DNA from: Shewanella decolorationis S12
GTDB taxonomy: Bacteria > Pseudomonadota > Gammaproteobacteria > Enterobacterales > Shewanellaceae
DNA length: 64,000 nucleotides
Assembly: GCF_000485795.1 (NCBI RefSeq)
Contig: NZ_AXZL01000073.1
Span: 62,001-126,000 of the forward strand
Reading direction: 5' to 3'
Below are positions 49,814 through 58,488 of this stretch, in pieces. Below the pieces are notes generated by a model. It worked only from the letters and a program-made list of their open reading frames with translations, ran no database searches and was not told the origin of the DNA. Within the stretch, counting starts at the first letter, position 1. Each line of letters starts with the position of its first letter. The position numbers and the translations under genes were made by a program.

Positions 49814-50321
49814 ATTTGTCGCCCCCGCGACTGCTCATCCATAGCCTTAGATAGGCAGTAACCATGCCAGCGCAAAATAACAGCATGAAGACAGATTTGT
49901 GTCAGCCAGATGACAACAAAGAAAACTTATAAATCAGCATCTTGAATCTAATATACCTCTTCATTACCCCAGCCATTGCCCTTGGGGTAATCTTATCAAC
50001 GCACTAGTTTGAAGCAGATAGTGGTTAAAAAAGGTGCAACGCGCTTAAATGGCGCAAGCAAAACAGTGTGTAATCTTCGAGGACAGGTTCTAGAAGCTGC
50101 GCTGAAGTTGACTCCGCCACTCAAGCAGCAACGCCAGCATCAGCCATTAGCTGCAACACTTTGTATCAATTACATTTTTAATGTTGAAATCCCCTTCATC
50201 GCTCTGTCACTATGCGCGCACAAAACAAAAACAACACTTAATCGCAACATTTACCTATGCCCACTTACATTATCCAAGCAGGCAGAGGCGTGGCGAACGA
50301 CGCAAAAATAAGGAAATTGAT
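49814..50321. promoter_or_regulatory. Divergent spacer between the glycogen operon and the cyclophilin gene
   Basis: This stretch of about 508 bases must hold the promoter of the six-gene glycogen operon (leftward) and of the lipoprotein cyclophilin (rightward). I see no CRP-like or other clear operator. A 100-codon frame at 50009-50311 has no ribosome binding site and looks like a chance frame. The ribosome binding site of the cyclophilin gene is aagga at 50310-50314. Confidence 0.35.
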
Positions 50322-50954
50322 ATGAATAGATTTACGGGACTTTTACTCGCCAGCAGTTTGAGCATAGCCCTCACTGCCTGCGGCGGTGGCGAAGATGAGC
50401 TCACTCCCAATATCCCCAAACCTGACCCGACCCCACCGAGCTTAAGCGCCGATGTCTGTTATTTAATGAGTACTACAAAGGGGGATTTAACCTTAGCCAT
50501 CGACCTCACCCATATGCCGATCACGGGCAAGAACTTTAAACAATATGTCGATAAGTCATTCTATAACGGCACCTTATTCCACAGAACCATCAATAACTTT
50601 GTGATCCAAGGTGGCGGTTTCACCACGGGATTACAGAGCAAACCAACCAGTGCGCCAATTAAAAACGAGGCCGCCGTCGGCATCAGCAACAAACGTGGCA
50701 CAATCGCAATGGCGCGTACCACAGTGCCAGACTCAGCGACATCACAGTTCTTTATCAATGTGTTAGATAATCCGCAGCTTGATGCTTCGACGAGCAACTA
50801 TGGTTATGCTGTTTTTGGTAAAGTTGTCGAAGGGATGGATGTGGTGGATCAAATAAGCATTGTGCCAACCAAAACCAGCAACGGTTTTAGCGACACACCA
50901 GTGAATGAAATTTTGATTAATAGTGTGACGGAAACTAACTGCCCCGCCGCCTAA
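50322..50954 (+). CDS. Lipoprotein cyclophilin-type peptidyl-prolyl isomerase
   Basis: The product has 210 residues. The lipobox LTAC places the lipidated cysteine at residue 21, followed by a short Gly/Asp/Pro-rich linker (residues 22-40) and a cyclophilin domain with GTLFHRTINNFVIQGGGF, MARTTVPDSATSQFFIN and VFGKVVEGMDVVDQI, including the catalytic Arg of the FHR motif. It should catalyse proline isomerisation at the outer face of the inner membrane or at the outer membrane. The ATG at 50322 follows aaggaaattgat; an upstream frame from 50181 lacks a signal sequence. Confidence 0.88.
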   Translation: MNRFTGLLLASSLSIALTACGGGEDELTPNIPKPDPTPPSLSADVCYLMSTTKGDLTLAIDLTHMPITGKNFKQYVDKSFYNGTLFHRTINNFVIQGGGFTTGLQSKPTSAPIKNEAAVGISNKRGTIAMARTTVPDSATSQFFINVLDNPQLDASTSNYGYAVFGKVVEGMDVVDQISIVPTKTSNGFSDTPVNEILINSVTETNCPAA

Positions 50955-50964
50955 CCAAAACAAC

Positions 50965-50989
50965 AAAGCACTGTATAGACAGTGCTTTT
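50965..50989. terminator. Terminator between the cyclophilin and MarR genes
   Basis: The stem AAAGCACTGT/ACAGTGCTTT with a 4-base loop lies 10 bases after the cyclophilin stop and 25 bases before the convergent MarR stop. The T tract is short, and it can serve both genes. Confidence 0.75.
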
Positions 50990-51013
50990 GTATTATTTAA
51001 GACCGAAAGGGGA

Positions 51014-51490
51014 TTATTCGTCCCCTTGAATTTTACCCACCAACAGCATAGGTGCTGCATCAATTTTATCGGCATCCATCATGGCCGCAATTCGCTCCAC
51101 CGATGAGAGTAGCTGACTCTGCTCCCACTCTTCAAGATTTTGATATTGCTTAATAAAGTGTTCCTGAAGCGGTTTAGGCGATTCCTGCAATAATGCGTGA
51201 CCCGCCTCACTTAAATACAGATGGACTTTACGCTTATCGGACTCGCTGCGTTTGCGGATCACTAATCCCCGCCCTTCAAGCCTATCAATAATTGTCGTCA
51301 CAGTAGCGGGACTAAGAGTGATTTCTTCGGCCACCTGCTTAGCTAAGGGAGCGTCGAGTTGGGCAATTTTCTGCATCACCATCAACTGCGGCCCCGTCAA
51401 GCCGGAATGTTTATTGAGTTGCCGCGAATGAATGTCGATAGCGCGGATCACGCGGCGCAGTGAAATCAGCAGTTGTTCATATTTTTCCAT
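51014..51490 (-). CDS. MarR family transcriptional regulator
   Basis: The product has about 158 residues. The winged helix spans about 40-110, with APLAKQVAEEITLSPATVTTIIDRLEGRGLVIRKRSESDKRKVHLYLS, a strongly conserved MarR pattern. Family members bind palindromic operators and are released by small phenolic or oxidative ligands. I chose the ATG at 51490 (MEKYEQLL); GTG or ATG starts at 51514/51511 are possible. It is divergent from the alcohol dehydrogenase gene, so it may regulate that gene and itself. Confidence 0.85.
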   Translation of the reverse strand: MEKYEQLLISLRRVIRAIDIHSRQLNKHSGLTGPQLMVMQKIAQLDAPLAKQVAEEITLSPATVTTIIDRLEGRGLVIRKRSESDKRKVHLYLSEAGHALLQESPKPLQEHFIKQYQNLEEWEQSQLLSSVERIAAMMDADKIDAAPMLLVGKIQGDE

Positions 51491-51816
51491 CGTACTTCGC
51501 TTACTCCTCATCACCTCAACGGCCGCACCTTACCAGAAACGCAGCCACAACTCACCTTGGTGGGTAGTTTATCGTGTAACAATCTGAGTTTAACTAAACA
51601 AGTGAAAGCTGAAAAAACTCTTAAAAAACATAGCGTATGCAAACCTTAATCTCTGTCATAAAAGTTCATTATTTAGTTACCCAGTTCCAACTTTAGTGGG
51701 AATTTACCCTCAGTAATCTATCTAAGCCGATCTAGATCACAACTTGACGACCCCTTAATTGGTAGTTTGGTCACCAGAAAGAAACAAATTTAATCTACAA
51801 CCAAATAGGTGAACTT
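51491..51816. promoter_or_regulatory. Divergent control region between marR-type regulator and alcohol dehydrogenase
   Basis: About 326 bases separate the two genes. GCCGA-TCTAGA-TCACA at 51726-51741 matches a CRP site in its right half and core but not in the left outer bases; its centre is about 83 bases before the dehydrogenase ATG. TAATTGGTAGTTTGGTCACC (51756-51775) lies next to the start and could form part of a regulator site. No gene is called. Confidence 0.4.
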
Positions 51817-52965
51817 ATGGCTGCAAAATTTTTTATTCCTTCAGTCAACGTACTAGGTAAAGGCGCCGTCGATGACGCTATCGGTGATATTAAAACCTTA
51901 GGCTTTAAACGCGCGTTAATCGTGACGGATAAACCTTTAGTTAATATTGGTCTAGTCGGTGAAGTGGCGGAAAAACTCGGCCAAAACGGCATTACTTCAA
52001 CCGTGTTTGATGGCGTACAACCTAACCCAACTGTCGGTAACGTTGAAGCGGGTCTTGCACTATTAAAAGCCAATCAATGTGATTTCGTGATTTCATTAGG
52101 TGGTGGTTCACCACACGATTGCGCAAAAGGTATCGCCCTCGTCGCAACTAACGGTGGTAGCATCAAAGACTACGAAGGCTTAGATAAATCCACTAAGCCA
52201 CAACTGCCATTAGTGGCCATTAACACCACCGCTGGTACTGCCAGCGAGATGACCCGTTTTTGTATCATCACTGACGAAGCTCGCCATATCAAAATGGCAA
52301 TTGTCGATAAACACACCACGCCAATACTGTCAGTGAATGACCCTGAGCTGATGCTGAAAAAACCAGCGAGCCTCACGGCTGCAACAGGCATGGACGCGCT
52401 GACCCATGCGGTTGAAGCCTATGTGTCTATCGCAGCGAACCCAATTACCGATGCCTGCGCTATTAAGGCCATTGAACTTATTCAAGGCAACTTAGTGAAT
52501 GCGGTAAAACAAGGCCAAGATATCGAAGCCCGTGAGCAAATGGCCTATGCGCAATTCTTAGCGGGAATGGCCTTTAACAACGCCAGCTTAGGTTATGTGC
52601 ACGCCATGGCACACCAATTAGGCGGTTTCTACGACCTGCCCCATGGTGTATGTAACGCCCTGTTATTACCCCATGTGCAAGAATACAACGCCAAAGTGGT
52701 ACCAGATCGCTTAAAAGATATCGCCAAGGCGATGGGTGTCGATGTAGCCAATATGACCGATGAGCAAGGTGCTGCGGCGGCAATCGCCGCGATTAAAGCC
52801 CTATCTGTTGCGGTACACATTCCAGAAAACCTAACCTTACTCGGGGTTAAAGCGGAAGATATTCCAACTCTGGCCGAGAACGCCTTAAAGGATGCCTGTG
52901 GTTTCACTAACCCTAAGCAGGCAACCCATGAAGAGATCTGCCAGATCTTCACTAACGCGTTATAA
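51817..52965 (+). CDS. adhB: Iron-containing alcohol dehydrogenase AdhB (Zymomonas ADH II type)
   Basis: The 382-residue group III NAD-dependent alcohol dehydrogenase closely resembles Zymomonas AdhB along its full length. The NAD-binding segment is [25 protein letters not shown], and the metal ligands lie in [12 protein letters not shown] (Asp, His), [12 protein letters not shown] (His) and [13 protein letters not shown] (His). It should interconvert ethanol or other primary alcohols with aldehydes. It is monocistronic with a strong terminator. The likely regulators are CRP (weak site upstream) and the divergent MarR-type protein, both inferred. Confidence 0.93.
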   Translation: MAAKFFIPSVNVLGKGAVDDAIGDIKTLGFKRALIVTDKPLVNIGLVGEVAEKLGQNGITSTVFDGVQPNPTVGNVEAGLALLKANQCDFVISLGGGSPHDCAKGIALVATNGGSIKDYEGLDKSTKPQLPLVAINTTAGTASEMTRFCIITDEARHIKMAIVDKHTTPILSVNDPELMLKKPASLTAATGMDALTHAVEAYVSIAANPITDACAIKAIELIQGNLVNAVKQGQDIEAREQMAYAQFLAGMAFNNASLGYVHAMAHQLGGFYDLPHGVCNALLLPHVQEYNAKVVPDRLKDIAKAMGVDVANMTDEQGAAAAIAAIKALSVAVHIPENLTLLGVKAEDIPTLAENALKDACGFTNPKQATHEEICQIFTNAL

Positions 52966-53658
52966 GCCAATACGCGTTATAGACCATACGCATTAACGCC
53001 GTCTGTCGCGCGCCCATTGACAGGATGTTGTTCGGCTAGCGCAAGCTAACGACATAGAATCGGCCCAAACAAGGGATCTTGTTTGGGCCTTTCTTTTAGG
53101 CGGACTCAGCCAATTTAGCACTACGCCATAATGTAAAAACCACCGTAGCGCCTTAATCTTCGGCAGTTGGGATCCCATAGATCGAAAAATAGCTCCAATA
53201 GCGTAAAAACGTGATCTTAGTGGGTTACATGCTGTTACAAATCAGCTAGACTGGCTCCAGTTCGCTTTTTCCCTGCAAAAGATGAAGCCAGCTGAGAGGC
53301 CCGTTCTAACGAATGGGCCTCTGTCCATTTATCCCCATCCCGATGCACTTCCTACATAATTTGCTAATGTTTAATGGCTTATCGTGCCATTCAAATCTGC
53401 TCACTTATTTGCTGCTTTATTGCGCAGTAATTAAGCAAAAACGAATTTGAGTGCAAAACTGAGAGCTAGCACATAGTTATTCGTTAAAAACTCATGCTAA
53501 ATAACACTTGAAGGAAATGAATTAACTGGCTCATTTTTATACAAAAATACTTGTAAAAACGGTGATTTAACACGAGCGATATCAGCGCAATTAATGATTG
53601 ACCGAATTCAAAAACGATGCCTATGATGGCAGCAACATCCTCAACAGGTAGGTACGCT
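52966..53658. other. Spacer after adhB with terminator and an unexplained hairpin pair
   Basis: Besides the adhB terminator, the spacer has two possible RNA structures between about 53240 and 53322: CTGGCT (near 53250) could pair with AGCCAG (near 53287), and AGAGGCCC (53295-53302) pairs with GGGCCTCT (53315-53322) around a 12-base loop. No gene with a ribosome binding site covers them. The remainder to the next gene is AT-rich and unremarkable. Confidence 0.35.
53062..53097 (+). terminator. Terminator after adhB
   Basis: A perfect 12-base-pair stem, GGCCCAAACAAG/CTTGTTTGGGCC, with a 4-base loop is followed by TTTCTTTT. It lies about 100 bases after the adhB stop, so the transcript has an extended 3' end. 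Confidence 0.9.
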
Positions 53659-54024
53659 ATGACAGCAATTACTCATGTATATAACTACACAGTTAGATGT
53701 CCGCATTACAAAGATCCCGAACATCCAGTGAGTTGGTTAAACCACATCGAATTAAACCAATCCAGTGAAATTGCCTTAAACCGTATCACCAAATGGCACG
53801 AACTCTCAGGCAGTAAATCCTTTGAAACCAGTAAGTTTGTAGTCCGCAAAGCCGACAATGAAGAAGCCTACTTTTCGATGCAAAGCGATAGGCTTAAAAA
53901 TGATGGTCACGCGCTCGTCACCTTTAAAATCTTCCTCGATACCTGTTGCGATGATGCCGCTCCTGAAGAAATTATGCAGCATCTCATTCAGGACTATCAG
54001 CAACGTCTGGCGAAGCTCGAATAA
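53659..54024 (+). CDS. Small soluble protein of unknown function
   Basis: The 121-residue acidic, cytoplasmic-looking protein has no signal peptide or transmembrane segment. It begins MTAITHVYNYTVRCPHY with a short CPHYKDPEHP element, and then alternates predicted strands and helices (FVVRKADNEEAYFSMQSDRL; HALVTFKIFLDTCCDD). I recognise no domain. The ATG at 53659 follows aggtagg. The cysteines (one near 16, a CC pair near 95) could bind metal, but the pattern is not diagnostic. It stands alone between adhB and ndh. Confidence 0.6.
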   Translation: MTAITHVYNYTVRCPHYKDPEHPVSWLNHIELNQSSEIALNRITKWHELSGSKSFETSKFVVRKADNEEAYFSMQSDRLKNDGHALVTFKIFLDTCCDDAAPEEIMQHLIQDYQQRLAKLE

Positions 54025-54585
54025 CACTATTCGGCTATCTAGACAAATCAATACTCGGCGACGATTTAGGCCAAATGAGTTTCCATTTATTATGCAAAAT
54101 CAGTGTTAGGTAAACACTCATATCAGTACCTCAACACATCATAGGGCTACAGGGACATTTCAACTCATCTTCCTTGTGGCCCTTGCTCTTTAAGAGCCCA
54201 AACAAAAACAATATCGAATTTTCACCTTATCTTTTCGTCTAGCACTTTACGGCGCGCTAGCGACCTTCCATGCCTAGCCAGAAACAACTGAATCGCAATC
54301 TCGGCAGATAAACCCACTTGATGAAATAGCCACCGACAACAAGTGAGCTAGCGCACAGTTATCAAATAACTGTCATGAAGTGCGTCACACTTTGCGCGCT
54401 ACAAGATGTCATAACCTGCTCAAGCAATAAAAATAAAAACAATAAAATCAATTACATAAAATAAAAACCTAGCTTATCTACGTCATTTTGTCTCATTGCT
54501 TGAGACGCGAGGCCAAGGTTACTATTTTGTTTCAAAACCTTTTCCGCAGCACAATCTAATCATTCAACATACAGGAATAATCGGC
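54025..54585. other. Spacer between the small unknown gene and ndh, with hairpins and an inverted repeat
   Basis: AGGGCTACAGGGA (54143-54155) can pair with TCCTTGTGGCCCT (54171-54183) with two G-U pairs, and GCTCTT/AAGAGC (54185-54197) forms an adjacent small palindrome; together they look like transcribed structure. Nearer ndh, GTCTCA at 54490-54495 and TGAGAC at 54501-54506 form a perfect inverted repeat 80 bases before the ATG, a candidate operator. No gene is called in this 561-base spacer. Confidence 0.4.
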
Positions 54586-55884
54586 ATGGCTATAGCAAAT
54601 ATTGTTATCGTAGGAGGTGGTGCTGGCGGGATGGAAATTGCAACTAAGCTAGGCCATAAACTGGGGCGTAAGGGCAAAGCAAGAGTGACCTTAATCGATT
54701 GCGCAGAAAGCCATATTTGGAAGCCATTACTCCATGAGGTTGCGACTGGCGCACTCGATGTCGGTATCGACGCTTTAAGCTATCGAAGCCATGCAGCCGC
54801 CCATGGTTACCATTTTCAGCAGGGCGCAATGACGGATATCGATAGACAAAACAAGCAAGTAGTGCTGTCAGCGATTTGTGATGATAAAGGTGATGTACTA
54901 CTCCCATCTCGTCATATTGATTATGACTATTTAGTGGTCGCCATTGGCAGCATCGCTAATGACTTTAGCATTCCAGGCATACGTGAGCATTGCCAATTTC
55001 TTGATAATACAGAGCAAGCAATGGCAATCCGTAAAATTTTGCTGAATAAGTTTCTCCGTTATGCCAGCCATAGCCTGCTGGCCGATAAAATTAAAATTGC
55101 TGTTGTAGGTGCGGGGGCCACTGGGGTCGAAATGTCTGCGGAAATGCACCATGCCGTGGATCAGTTGCGCGGGTTTGGCTATAACATCGATTCACGTCTT
55201 TTGGAGGTCACCCTCATTGAAGCTGATAAACGAATTTTACCTAAAGTAGAAAAGCGTGAAATTTCAGACTCAGTAACCAAAGAATTAGCCGCGCTCGGCG
55301 TTAAGGTTATGACTGAAACACGCATTAATCAGGTGGATGAAACGGGGCTGACCACAACTGATGGGCAAATGATCCCCGCCGATTTAGTGATCTGGTCTAC
55401 AGGGGTAAAGGCACCGGATTTTCTGAAAGAAATAGGCGGACTTGAAACCAACCATATCAACCAGTTGGTGGTAAAACAAAATATGCAAACCAGCCGCGAT
55501 CCGCATATTTTTGCAATTGGTGACTGTGCTGCTTGCCCACAACCCAACGGTACTTTTGTTCCACCAAGGGGGCAATCGGCACGACAAATGGCACTCATGA
55601 CGGCCGACAATATTATGCTACTGCTTGCAGGACAAGACGCACATCATCAGTATGTTTATAAAGATCTTGGGTCGCTTGTTAATCTGTCGAAATTTCATAC
55701 CGTGGGCAACTTGCTGTCATTTATCGGAGGTGGTGTGATGGTAGAAGGCAAAATCGCTCGCTTTGTTTACACTTCTCTCTATCGGCGACATTTAATTGAA
55801 CTGCACGGAGTGGTAAAAGGCAGCCTTTTAATGTTTGCAAAAGGTATCAGTCGCATTATTCATCCCCATCTCAAATTGCATTAG
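54586..55884 (+). CDS. ndh: Type II NADH:quinone oxidoreductase Ndh
   Basis: The 432-residue FAD enzyme, collinear with E. coli Ndh, oxidises NADH and reduces quinone without pumping protons. The N-terminal FAD motif is IVIVGGGAGGMEIATKLGHKLGRKGKA, the NADH-binding motif is IAVVGAGATGVEMSAEMH, and the C-terminal part shows FAIGDCAACPQPNGTFVPPRGQSA and the membrane-binding amphipathic tail. The ATG at 54586 aligns with the family start and follows aggaataatcggc. It fits an aerobic respiratory role. Confidence 0.94.
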   Translation: MAIANIVIVGGGAGGMEIATKLGHKLGRKGKARVTLIDCAESHIWKPLLHEVATGALDVGIDALSYRSHAAAHGYHFQQGAMTDIDRQNKQVVLSAICDDKGDVLLPSRHIDYDYLVVAIGSIANDFSIPGIREHCQFLDNTEQAMAIRKILLNKFLRYASHSLLADKIKIAVVGAGATGVEMSAEMHHAVDQLRGFGYNIDSRLLEVTLIEADKRILPKVEKREISDSVTKELAALGVKVMTETRINQVDETGLTTTDGQMIPADLVIWSTGVKAPDFLKEIGGLETNHINQLVVKQNMQTSRDPHIFAIGDCAACPQPNGTFVPPRGQSARQMALMTADNIMLLLAGQDAHHQYVYKDLGSLVNLSKFHTVGNLLSFIGGGVMVEGKIARFVYTSLYRRHLIELHGVVKGSLLMFAKGISRIIHPHLKLH

Positions 55885-55956
55885 CAAGATTATTAAGGCG
55901 TTTTGCGTAACTATTTGGTATCTTGCGAGGCACCCGTTAGTTTTAGGATAAACACA

Positions 55957-56169
55957 ATGACAAAAGCGACGCTGTTGATACTGCCTCTACTGCTTGCCAC
56001 CACGGCATGTGCTGATTTAAAAGATGCGGGTCGCGCTATCGGTACCACCACTAAGGACGTGACAAAAGAGATTGGTCACGCCACCCGCGACACCACCAAA
56101 GCCATTGGTCATGCTTCACGGGATGCGGTGAAATCGGTCAAAGAAGATCTCACTAAAGACTCAGAGTGA
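55957..56169 (+). CDS. Tiny lipoprotein with 11-residue helical repeats
   Basis: The 70-residue protein has a lipoprotein signal (lipobox LLATTAC, lipidated cysteine near residue 18) and a mature part built from three consecutive units of 11 residues: TKDVTKEIGHA, TRDTTKAIGHA and SRDAVKSVKED. These amphipathic 11-mers resemble LEA-type or apolipoprotein-like helices that lie on membranes or bind during dehydration stress (pattern only). It starts 72 bases after ndh and ends inside its own terminator. The nearby ndh may be cotranscribed. Function unknown. Confidence 0.75.
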   Translation: MTKATLLILPLLLATTACADLKDAGRAIGTTTKDVTKEIGHATRDTTKAIGHASRDAVKSVKEDLTKDSE

Positions 56170-56190
56170 CGCCCATGCGTCACTCTGTTT
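56162..56190 (+). terminator. Terminator overlapping the stop codon of the tiny lipoprotein gene
   Basis: The 11-base-pair stem CAGAGTGACGC/GCGTCACTCTG (56162-56172 with 56177-56187) has a 4-base loop, followed by TTTTATT. The stop codon TGA (56167-56169) is inside the left arm, so translation to the end could affect termination. Confidence 0.88.
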
Positions 56191-56223
56191 TATTAAGCTT
56201 AAGGTCTTATCAAGCTCAAGGCA

Positions 56224-56592
56224 TTATGCCGCATTAGCACGAATACCATGAGGGACTGGTAACCCTTGTGCATTTACGTTTACAAACACCATCTTATCGA
56301 TACTGACCACAGGCGCTTGCGTCATCTTATTACGCACTTGGCAACTGACCGTAATGGAACTGTGCCCAAGGCTGACAAGTTCCAAGCCAAACTCCAACAC
56401 ATCCCCTTGGCGCGCCGGCGTCATAAAATTGATCTCAGAAATCAGCTTAGTCACATGGCTGCTGCTCTTCATCTGGCATGCTGCAAAGATGGCCGCCTCC
56501 TCGTCAATCCAACTCAATAACTGGCCGCCAAAGAGGGTATTTGCAGGATTTAAATGCTCAGGTTTGACTAAACGACGACTGTAATATTTCAT
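56224..56592 (-). CDS. Acyl-CoA thioesterase, hotdog fold (YciA-like)
   Basis: The 122-residue protein of the 4-hydroxybenzoyl-CoA thioesterase superfamily has the typical LNPANTLFGGQLLSWIDEEAAIFAACQ (catalytic Asp region in the first helix), followed by SEINFMTPARQGDVLEFGLELVSLGHSSITV, the hotdog central pattern. It hydrolyses acyl-CoA, probably short- or medium-chain. I chose the ATG at 56592 (MKYYSRRL), preceded by gaggt; 13 more codons are open upstream. The gene faces the convergent lipoprotein gene and is probably monocistronic. Confidence 0.85.
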   Translation of the reverse strand: MKYYSRRLVKPEHLNPANTLFGGQLLSWIDEEAAIFAACQMKSSSHVTKLISEINFMTPARQGDVLEFGLELVSLGHSSITVSCQVRNKMTQAPVVSIDKMVFVNVNAQGLPVPHGIRANAA

Positions 56593-56750
56593 GACGGTGA
56601 CCTCACTGTGAATGCCAAGTTTTACAGCCAATTCACAGCATTATTTAGGCCAAGATAAATAGCCATTGAATAACAATGAGATAGCATTAACTCTTTGTAA
56701 AACGGTTAAAAACTTGCACCAACTCGAGTCAGAGTTGCACCAGAATAATC

Positions 56751-56881
56751 AATTAGATAAAAAAAATAGCGACTCAGAGAGTCGCTAAGCTCAGGCAAGC
56801 AATGTATTGACTGGGTAATTAGATAAAAAAATAGCGACTCAGAGAGTCGCCAAGCTCAGGCAAGCAATGTATTGACTGGGT
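56751..56881 (-). repeat. Tandem duplication of a 66-bp terminator-bearing unit
   Basis: Copy 1 spans 56751-56816 and copy 2 spans 56817-56881. They differ by one A in a homopolymer and one T-to-C change, so the duplication is recent or is maintained. Each unit carries AGCGACTC/GAGTCGC (68-86 of 56700 and 833-850 of 56000), followed leftward by seven or eight T. Both are therefore Rho-independent terminators for aceA. Confidence 0.9.
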
Positions 56882-56908
56882 AGGAAGTTAAGTCACAAGG
56901 TTTGACTT

Positions 56909-56945
56909 AAAAACCCGTGCAGCACATGTAGGCGAACTGCACGGG
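56909..56945 (-). terminator. First (proximal) terminator downstream of aceA
   Basis: The stem CCCGTGCAG (56914-56922) with CTGCACGGG (56937-56945) has a 14-base loop and, read leftward, is followed by five T (complement of 56909-56913). It is the first of three terminators met by RNA polymerase after aceA. Confidence 0.8.
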
Positions 56946-57031
56946 GACAACAGCTGCAATGCAGCTAAACACAGGGTTTACAGGTACAACATCTTACGGG
57001 TACAACATTTTAATTAAACGACAAGCTTCGC

Positions 57032-58354
57032 TTAAAACTGCTCTTCTTCGGTCGAACCAGTCAGCGCAGTCACAGAAGACTGACCGCCTTGGATCACTGT
57101 GGTAACTTGGTCGAAGTAACCTGTACCCACTTCCTGTTGATGCGCCACGAAGGTGTAACCTTTCTTCGCTGCCGCAAACTCAACCTCTTGAACTTTCTCA
57201 ACATAATGCTTCATACCTTCACCACGAGCGTAGTCGTAAGCCAGGTCAAACATGTTGTACCACATGTTATGGATACCCGCTAAAGTGATGAACTGGTACT
57301 TGTAGCCCATGTCCGACAGCGCTTGCTGGAAGCGCGCAATCGTCGCGTCGTCCAAGTTTTTCTTCCAGTTGAACGAAGGTGAACAGTTGTAGGCCAGCAA
57401 TTGGTCTGGGTACTGAGCATGGATTGCCTCAGCAAAGCGGCGTGCTTCTTCTAAATCGGGCTTAGCGGTTTCACACCAGATTAAATCCGCATAAGGTGCG
57501 TAGGCCAGACCGCGAGAAATCGCTTGATCCAGACCCGCTTTCACGCGGTAGAAACCTTCACTAGTGCGCTCGCCAGTCACAAAGTCACGATCATATGGGT
57601 CGCAATCAGAGGTTAATAAATCCGCAGCGTTGGCATCAGTACGCGCAATAACCAGCGTTTCAACACCGCTCACGTCAGCAGCAAGACGCGCTGCAACTAA
57701 CTTTTGTACCGCTTCTTGGGTTGGCACTAATACTTTACCGCCCATATGGCCGCACTTTTTCACTGAAGCTAATTGGTCTTCAAAATGCACACCAGCGGCG
57801 CCCGCATCGATCATCGACTTCATCAACTCGAACGCATTCAGTACGCCACCAAAACCTGCTTCCGCATCGGCGATGATGGGTAGGAAGTAATCGACAAAGT
57901 TTTCATCTTCCGGATTAACTCCGTTGCTCCACTGGATTTGGTCAGCACGGCGGAAGGAGTTATTAATGCGTGAAACGACCGCAGGCACTGAGTTTGCTGG
58001 GTATAAGGATTGATCTGGGTACATAGTGCCCGCTAAGTTAGCGTCTGCCGCGACTTGCCAACCAGACAGATAAATTGCTTCGATACCCGCTTTAGCCTGT
58101 TGTACCGCTTGGCCGCCAGTCAGTGCACCTAAGGAGTTCACATAACCTTTTTTTGCGCCACCGTTGACTAAATCCCACAGTTTAGCGGCACCGCGTTTGG
58201 CAATGGTGTTCTCAGGAACAATGGAACCACGAAGTGCCACGACTTCCTCTGCAGTGTATGGGCGACGTACGTTTTTCCAACGTGGATTCTCTGCCCAATC
58301 TTTTTTGATCGCGTCAATCTGTGCCTGACGTGAAGTCTGTGTTGCCTTAGTCAT
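57032..58354 (-). CDS. aceA: Isocitrate lyase AceA
   Basis: The 440-residue enzyme splits isocitrate into glyoxylate and succinate, the first step of the glyoxylate bypass. The active-site motif is KKCGHMGGK (cysteine nucleophile), and FNWKKNLDD is also typical. It is the length of E. coli AceA (434). The ribosome binding site aaaggag precedes the start at 58354. It follows aceB in an operon, 134 bases apart, with a hairpin in the gap. Confidence 0.96.
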   Translation of the reverse strand: MTKATQTSRQAQIDAIKKDWAENPRWKNVRRPYTAEEVVALRGSIVPENTIAKRGAAKLWDLVNGGAKKGYVNSLGALTGGQAVQQAKAGIEAIYLSGWQVAADANLAGTMYPDQSLYPANSVPAVVSRINNSFRRADQIQWSNGVNPEDENFVDYFLPIIADAEAGFGGVLNAFELMKSMIDAGAAGVHFEDQLASVKKCGHMGGKVLVPTQEAVQKLVAARLAADVSGVETLVIARTDANAADLLTSDCDPYDRDFVTGERTSEGFYRVKAGLDQAISRGLAYAPYADLIWCETAKPDLEEARRFAEAIHAQYPDQLLAYNCSPSFNWKKNLDDATIARFQQALSDMGYKYQFITLAGIHNMWYNMFDLAYDYARGEGMKHYVEKVQEVEFAAAKKGYTFVAHQQEVGTGYFDQVTTVIQGGQSSVTALTGSTEEEQF

Positions 58355-58386
58355 AATGTCACTCCTTTCGTGTGGTGTTGTAGCAA

Positions 58387-58409
58387 GTGACGCTGCCCCA
58401 CAGCGTCAC
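58387..58409 (-). other. Perfect hairpin in the aceB-aceA gap
   Basis: GTGACGCTG (58387-58395) pairs with CAGCGTCAC (58401-58409) around a 5-base loop. There is no T tract when read leftward, so it is probably an mRNA-stabilising or processing element that sets relative expression of aceB and aceA, not a terminator. Confidence 0.6.
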
Positions 58410-58488
58410 CCTGCCCATTGGTTTAATTGGCGATATCCACCGCCATAACGCATCCCATAAAACGCATTAACTGTTAAAGCATTTGAAA

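Larger units (their letters stand above)
56593..57031. other. Spacer downstream of aceA holding stacked terminators
   Basis: Apart from the promoter of the thioesterase gene, this spacer contains a duplicated terminator unit (56751-56881), a hairpin TTAAGTCA/TGACTTAA (56888-56910, no T tract) and a third terminator (56909-56945), all oriented to stop leftward transcription from aceBA. No gene is present. Confidence 0.75.

Noticed and set aside
50009..50311. 100-codon open frame in the spacer before the cyclophilin gene
   Set aside because: No ribosome binding site, no recognisable domain, and it runs into the true leader of the cyclophilin gene.
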